From Sulfitobacter sp. (GTDB lineage Bacteria; Pseudomonadota; Alphaproteobacteria; Rhodobacterales; Rhodobacteraceae): DNA of 10,867 bases. Of the stretch, positions 7,033 through 10,867 are shown piece after piece; positions within the stretch are counted from its first letter, which is position 1; each line of letters begins with the position of its first letter. Position numbers and translations under genes: made by a program. Under the pieces are notes generated by a model that made no database searches, had not been told where the DNA came from, and saw only the letters and a program-made list of their open reading frames with translations. The DNA is taken from contig JAGXHC010000249.1 of NCBI GenBank assembly GCA_024636405.1, positions 1 to 10,867 on the forward strand. The letters are read 5' to 3'.

Positions 7033-8004
7033 GTGATAGGTTTCATTCTGCGCAGGCTGGTCAAGGCGGTGTTTATCCTGCTTGCCATTCTTGTCTTCAA
7101 CTTTCTGCTGATCCATGCAGCACCCGGCGATCCTGCTGCTGTCATGGCGGGCGAAGCCGGCGCGGCCGACGAGAAGTTTCTCGCTGACCTGCGGATGCGC
7201 TTCGGGCTTGATCAGCCGCTCTACATCCAGCTTTGGACGTACCTCAAAGGTGCCGTGCAACTGGATTTGGGGTTTTCCTATCGTCAGCAGATGCCGGTTT
7301 CCGAACTGATCGCAAGCCGTCTGCCCGCCACCTTGTTGCTGACCGGAGTGGCCTTTGTGCTGTCACTGGTTCTGGGCGTGGCTGCTGGTGTCGCTGCGTC
7401 CGCACGTCAGGGATCGTGGGGCGATACCATAATATCAACATTGGCTTTGCTGTTTTACGCAACACCATTGTTCTGGGTCGCCTTGATGGCATCGCTTGTG
7501 TTCTCGGTCTGGCTGGGATGGCTGCCAGGTTTCGGCTATGAGACGATTGGCGCGAATTATACCGGATTTGCGCATGTGCTGGACGTGGCCAAGCATCTGG
7601 TGCTGCCGGCCTCGACGCTTGGGCTCTTTTTCATGGCGATCTACATGCGGATGACACGCGCCTCAATGCTGGAGGTCAGCCGCCTTGATTTCGTTAAAAC
7701 TGCACGGGCCAAGGGGCTTAACCGTGGCATCATCCAGCGTCGGCACATCCTGCGAAACGCTTTGCTGCCCGTCATCACTCTTGCCGGTCTTCAGGCGGGT
7801 CAGATATTTGGCGGCGCGATCCTGACCGAGACTGTATTTGCGTGGCCGGGCATCGGGCGGCTGATGTTCGAGGCGATCAACCAGCGCGATTATGCCGTGA
7901 TCCTTGGGGTCTTTTATATCTCGGGGGCGATGGTGCTGCTTTTCAATCTTCTGACCGATGTCATCTACGTCATCGTAGACCCTCGCATAAGGCTCACAGA
8001 ATGA
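7033..8004 (+). CDS. ABC transporter permease, DppB type
   Basis: A 323-residue inner-membrane permease of the DppB/OppB (BPD_transp_1) family. A first membrane helix at about residues 8-28 precedes the periplasmic HAAPGDP segment, followed by about five further hydrophobic segments (near 100-122, 133-162, 187-205, 245-268, 288-316). The cytoplasmic coupling loop is visible as DFVKTARAKGLN (219-230) with the conserved glycine (G228), followed by ILRNALLPV. TETVFAWPGIGRL (265-277) is highly typical of DppB proteins. The start is a GTG at 7033, with AGGG (7021-7024) 8 nt upstream; it gives the usual family N terminus (IGFILRRL). The stop overlaps the next gene as ATGA. It pairs with the DppC-type subunit to form the channel of the importer. 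Confidence 0.94.
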   Translation: MIGFILRRLVKAVFILLAILVFNFLLIHAAPGDPAAVMAGEAGAADEKFLADLRMRFGLDQPLYIQLWTYLKGAVQLDLGFSYRQQMPVSELIASRLPATLLLTGVAFVLSLVLGVAAGVAASARQGSWGDTIISTLALLFYATPLFWVALMASLVFSVWLGWLPGFGYETIGANYTGFAHVLDVAKHLVLPASTLGLFFMAIYMRMTRASMLEVSRLDFVKTARAKGLNRGIIQRRHILRNALLPVITLAGLQAGQIFGGAILTETVFAWPGIGRLMFEAINQRDYAVILGVFYISGAMVLLFNLLTDVIYVIVDPRIRLTE

Positions 8005-8840
8005 AGGACTTCTGGAAACGTTTCCGCTACAACCGCGGCGCCGTGATAGGGCTGGTCATTCTTGTCATCGTGATTGCCACCGCAATCGCCGCGCCGCTGG
8101 TATTTCCGCAAAGCCCCTGGAAAATGGTCCAACGTCCGTTCCTGCCTCCTTTTACGCAGGATGGGCTGCCGCTGGGCACCGATGCGCTGGGGCGCAATGT
8201 GTTGTCTGGGCTTGCGCATGGCGCCTATGTCAGCCTGCTGGTGGGGCTGGTGTCAACCATAGTGGCGCTGGCCATCGGCGTGCCGGTGGGTGCCCTTGCG
8301 GGCTATTTCGTCGGACGGACGGACGATGCGCTGATGCGCTTCACCGAATTTTTCCAGACAATCCCAAGCTTCGCGCTGGCCATTGTTCTATTGGCAATAT
8401 TCCAACCAAGCCTGACATTCGTTATCATTGCAATCGCGGTTGTATCCTGGCCGCCAGTTGCCCGTCTGGTGCGCGGCGAGGTCCTGAGCCTGCGCACCCG
8501 TGAATTTGTCGAAGCGGCGACCCTTTCCGGTCTTGGCAATACCCAGATCATTCTGCGCCACATTCTGCCCAATGCGCTGCCTCCGATCATTGTGCTTGCA
8601 TCGCTGATGGTGGCCCAAGCGATCCTGCTCGAAAGCTCGCTTTCCTTCTTGGGGCTGGGCGATCCGAACATCATGTCCTGGGGTTACATGATCGGGGCCG
8701 CGCGCACGGTGATCCGCACGGCATGGTGGCTGTCGTTCCTGCCGGGCATGGCAATCCTTCTAACGGTACTGGCGCTGAACCTGATCGGTGAGGGTCTCAA
8801 CGATGCGCTGAACCCCCGGCTGACAAGGAAATCCGAATGA
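8001..8840 (+). CDS. ABC transporter permease, DppC type
   Basis: A 279-residue inner-membrane permease of the DppC/OppC type. It begins with a short cytoplasmic tail (MKDFWKRFRYNRGA), then a helix at about 14-34, and the characteristic periplasmic segment LGTDALGRNVLSGL (58-71). Further hydrophobic segments lie near 77-103, 122-150, 194-212 and 245-264. The coupling helix is FVEAATLSGLG (169-179), with EAA at 171-173 and glycine at 177. SSLSFLGLG (212-220) is also typical. The open frame extends upstream within the previous gene, but the ATG at 8001 overlaps the DppB stop as ATGA, has AAGG (7989-7992) 8 nt upstream, and gives the proper family N terminus, so it is the chosen start. The stop in turn overlaps the ATPase start. 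Confidence 0.94.
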   Translation: MKDFWKRFRYNRGAVIGLVILVIVIATAIAAPLVFPQSPWKMVQRPFLPPFTQDGLPLGTDALGRNVLSGLAHGAYVSLLVGLVSTIVALAIGVPVGALAGYFVGRTDDALMRFTEFFQTIPSFALAIVLLAIFQPSLTFVIIAIAVVSWPPVARLVRGEVLSLRTREFVEAATLSGLGNTQIILRHILPNALPPIIVLASLMVAQAILLESSLSFLGLGDPNIMSWGYMIGAARTVIRTAWWLSFLPGMAILLTVLALNLIGEGLNDALNPRLTRKSE

Positions 8841-10456
8841 CCCTGCTGAGCATCCGTGACCTTGCCATTGCTTTACCGGGCGGCGCTGATCGAAAATATG
8901 CCGCGAAGGACATCAACTTTGACCTCGCACCCGGCGAGATCCTGTGCATCGTAGGCGAAAGCGGGTCGGGTAAATCCATGTCGGCCAACGCCGTGATGGG
9001 TCTGCTGCCACAGGGTGTCAACGCGGTCGGCGGCAGCATCATTTTTGACGGCCAGGAAATACTTGGCCTGACGGAAAAGCGGATGATGGCGCTGCGCGGT
9101 CGGCGGATTTCAATGATCTTTCAGGAACCGCTGAGCGCGCTCAATCCGCTGATGCGGGTCGGTGCGCAGATCGCGGAGGTCTTTGAAGCGCATGGAGAAC
9201 TGGGCAGATCCGAGCGCCGTGCGCGGGCCCTGACACTGCTGGAGGAGGTCGGTATTCCCGATCCGCAGACAGCTATCCGCGCCTATCCTTTCCAGTTGTC
9301 AGGCGGACAGCGCCAGCGGGTGATGATCGCAATGGCATTGGCGCTGGAACCCGATATCCTGATCGCTGACGAGCCGACAACCGCGCTTGACGTGACCACC
9401 CAGGCGCAGATCCTCAAATTGATCGAAGATCTGCGCCGGTCGCGCGGCATGGCCGTTATCTTTATCACCCATGATTTTGGTGTCGTCGCTGACATCGCTG
9501 ACCGCGTCATCGTCATGCAGACCGGCGAAATCGTGGAAGCCGGAACCGCAGACGAAGTGCTGCTGAAGCCGCAGCATCCCTATACCCGTGCGCTGATCGA
9601 CGCCATTCCGCGCCTTACCCGACATGCACAGAGCACCGCAAGCCACCGAAAAGCCATCCTGTCCGTCGAGGGTTTGAACAAGACGTTTTCGACCGGGGCG
9701 GGCACCTTTTTCGGTAAGCGCCGCGTGGTCAGGGCCGTGCAGGACGTCAGCTTTGAACTATACGCAGGTGAGACGATCGGGATTGTGGGCGAAAGCGGAT
9801 CGGGAAAGTCCACGGTGGGTCGCTGTCTTGTGCGCCTAATTGATCCGGACGCCGGGCGTGTTATGATTGATGGTGCCGACATCGCGCATATGTCAGGCGC
9901 CGAACTGCGCGCCCAACGGCGCAAGCTTCAGATGATTTTTCAGGACCCGTTCTCGTCGCTCAACCCCCGCGCGCGCGTGTCGCGTATTCTGACCGAAGGG
10001 TTGATTGCATACGGGACGTCAAAAGCCGATGCGCTGGCGAAAGCGCGCGAATTGCTGGAAATGGTGGGTCTTGATCCGTCTGCGTTGGGGCGATTTCCGC
10101 ATGAGTTTTCGGGCGGGCAACGTCAGCGTATTGGCATTGCGCGTGCGCTGGCGCTGAATCCGTCGATCATCATCGCTGACGAAGCGGTGTCAGCGTTGGA
10201 TGTGTCCATTCAGGCGCAAGTGCTGGACCTTCTGGCCGATCTCAAGACGCGGCTGGATTTATCAATGCTGTTTATCACCCATGATCTGCGCGTCGCGGCG
10301 CGTGTTTGTGACCGGATAATTGTCATGCAGAAGGGCCGCGTTGTGGAAGCAGGCCCAACCAGCAAGGTGCTGCACGATCCAGACAATGCCTACACCCAAA
10401 GCCTTCTGGATGCGATTCCGGGGCAAGATTACGAACGAGCGCTCGCCGATGCCTGA
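8837..10456 (+). CDS. Fused double ABC ATPase, DppD-DppF type
   Basis: A 539-residue cytoplasmic protein holding both nucleotide-binding domains of the importer, an arrangement also known from GsiA and YejF. The first domain has Walker A GESGSGKS (40-47), LSGGQ (154-158), Walker B ILIADEP (174-180) and H-loop H212, followed by the oligopeptide-transporter C-terminal motif [12 protein letters not shown] (247-258). A linker of about 15 residues leads to the second domain, with Walker A GESGSGKS (318-325), FSGGQ (424-428), Walker B IIIADEA (444-450) and H482, ending with [12 protein letters not shown]. The DEAVSALD form in the second half is normal for DppF/OppF-type subunits. Both sites look catalytically intact, so it should power import. 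ATGA overlap with the DppC gene shows tight coupling. Confidence 0.95.
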   Translation: MTLLSIRDLAIALPGGADRKYAAKDINFDLAPGEILCIVGESGSGKSMSANAVMGLLPQGVNAVGGSIIFDGQEILGLTEKRMMALRGRRISMIFQEPLSALNPLMRVGAQIAEVFEAHGELGRSERRARALTLLEEVGIPDPQTAIRAYPFQLSGGQRQRVMIAMALALEPDILIADEPTTALDVTTQAQILKLIEDLRRSRGMAVIFITHDFGVVADIADRVIVMQTGEIVEAGTADEVLLKPQHPYTRALIDAIPRLTRHAQSTASHRKAILSVEGLNKTFSTGAGTFFGKRRVVRAVQDVSFELYAGETIGIVGESGSGKSTVGRCLVRLIDPDAGRVMIDGADIAHMSGAELRAQRRKLQMIFQDPFSSLNPRARVSRILTEGLIAYGTSKADALAKARELLEMVGLDPSALGRFPHEFSGGQRQRIGIARALALNPSIIIADEAVSALDVSIQAQVLDLLADLKTRLDLSMLFITHDLRVAARVCDRIIVMQKGRVVEAGPTSKVLHDPDNAYTQSLLDAIPGQDYERALADA

Positions 10457-10564
10457 TACCCTCTGACAACTCTTCAATTGGCCAATTACGATCTCAAATA
10501 TGAAACAAATTTGTAGATACCCAAATTCCAGTCCTTGTGTCCACGCGTCCAGGAGCCGGTGAGA
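10457..10564 (+). promoter_or_regulatory. Gap with candidate promoter and two palindromes
   Basis: This AT-richer 108-nt gap holds no gene and no evident terminator. CTGACA (10463-10468), 18 nt, TACGAT (10487-10492) resembles a sigma-70-type promoter. The perfect palindrome AATTGGCCAATT (10476-10487) sits in its spacer, and ACAAATTTGT (10505-10514) is a second perfect palindrome. AGGAG (10551-10555) is the ribosome-binding site of the next gene, 9 nt before its ATG. The following gene may thus be controlled separately from the transporter genes. Confidence 0.35.
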
Positions 10565-10867
10565 ATGCAGATATTCTGGTCGAATGAACAATTGAAACAT
10601 GACGGTGGGCGGTTCCTCAAGGCTGGTCGGCTGGTCCCAAGCCCCGAAAAGCCGGGCCGGGCAGAACGTATTCTTGCGGGCTGTGCCGAACTGAATTTCG
10701 GCATAACCGCGCCGCAGGATTTTGGGCTCGATCCGCTGCTCCGGGTGCATCCGGCCGCCTACCTCGACTTCTTGCGCAGCATTCACCAGCGCTGGACGGC
10801 GGAATTTGGTGCGGACTCCGCCATTCTTCCAAATGTATTGGCAGGCGCAAAAAGCGTACATATACCG
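10565..10867 (+). CDS. Second acetylpolyamine amidohydrolase / HDAC-family protein, 3' end outside window
   Basis: The first 101 codons are present, open to the window edge. The N terminus aligns without gaps over the first 34 residues with the complete deacetylase at 3458-4486 and with Mycoplana APAH. Shared marks are the PxxEKPxRAERIL-type element (25-37), GITAPQDFGL (46-55), VHPAAYLDFLR (61-71) and a short SxxLPN segment (86-90). F17 takes the place of the polyamine-binding Glu17 of the Mycoplana enzyme. The catalytic histidines and zinc ligands lie beyond the edge, so activity cannot be judged. The ATG is supported by AGGAG 9 nt upstream. The gene is clearly a distant paralogue, not a recent duplicate, of the first deacetylase. 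Its place behind the importer suggests that it acts on the imported compound. Confidence 0.82.
   Translation, partial: MQIFWSNEQLKHDGGRFLKAGRLVPSPEKPGRAERILAGCAELNFGITAPQDFGLDPLLRVHPAAYLDFLRSIHQRWTAEFGADSAILPNVLAGAKSVHIP

Noticed and set aside
7842..8000. Upstream in-frame extension of the DppC-type permease (53 codons)
   Set aside because: It lies within the DppB gene, has no membrane or family similarity, and the ATGA overlap with a good ribosome-binding site at 8001 gives the proper N terminus.
8837..10456. Double ATPase as an artificial or recent gene fusion
   Set aside because: Both halves are complete, with normal linker and C-terminal motifs, and natural DppD-DppF type fusions such as GsiA and YejF are known.

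Overview
The window reads as a chromosomal catabolic and uptake locus of an alphaproteobacterium, most likely of the Rhodobacteraceae/Roseobacter type. That is a judgement from the moderately high GC content, codon use, tightly overlapping genes and protein flavour; no rRNA or other taxonomic marker is present. I see no mobile element, tRNA, CRISPR array or integration scar.

The layout is divergent around a 137-bp intergenic region (4487-4623). Leftward (minus strand) runs a tight operon of four genes: an acetylpolyamine-amidohydrolase/HDAC-type deacetylase (4486-3458), a thiamine-diphosphate (ThDP) enzyme of the benzoylformate decarboxylase/acetolactate synthase superfamily (3461-1899), an M20 ArgE/DapE-type metallo-deacylase (1874-585), and the first 195 residues of a hydroxylysine-kinase-like phosphotransferase (585-1, cut by the window edge). 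Junctions are ATGA, 24 nt and TGATG, so the four genes are very likely co-transcribed and translationally coupled.

Rightward (plus strand) runs an FCD-type GntR regulator (4624-5280), then a complete oligopeptide/dipeptide-class ABC importer: binding protein (5392-6957), two permeases (7033-8004 and 8001-8840) and one double ATPase (8837-10456). After a 108-nt gap a second, different HDAC/APAH-family protein begins at 10565 and runs off the right edge.

The parts fit one inferred pathway. The ABC importer brings in an N-acylated amine, amino acid or small peptide. Two HDAC-fold amidohydrolases and an M20 deacylase remove acyl groups. A hydroxyl kinase and a ThDP enzyme process the freed carbon skeleton. 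The GntR protein probably acts through a perfect 8-1-8 palindrome at 4587-4603 between the divergent units. The substrate is not known from the sequence. The first HDAC-type enzyme lacks the three acidic residues that bind polyamine in the characterised Mycoplana enzyme, which argues against plain acetylpolyamines. The kinase hints at a hydroxylated amino acid such as an acylated hydroxylysine. This two-deacetylase plus importer plus ThDP enzyme plus kinase assembly is the most interesting, possibly undescribed, aspect of the window.
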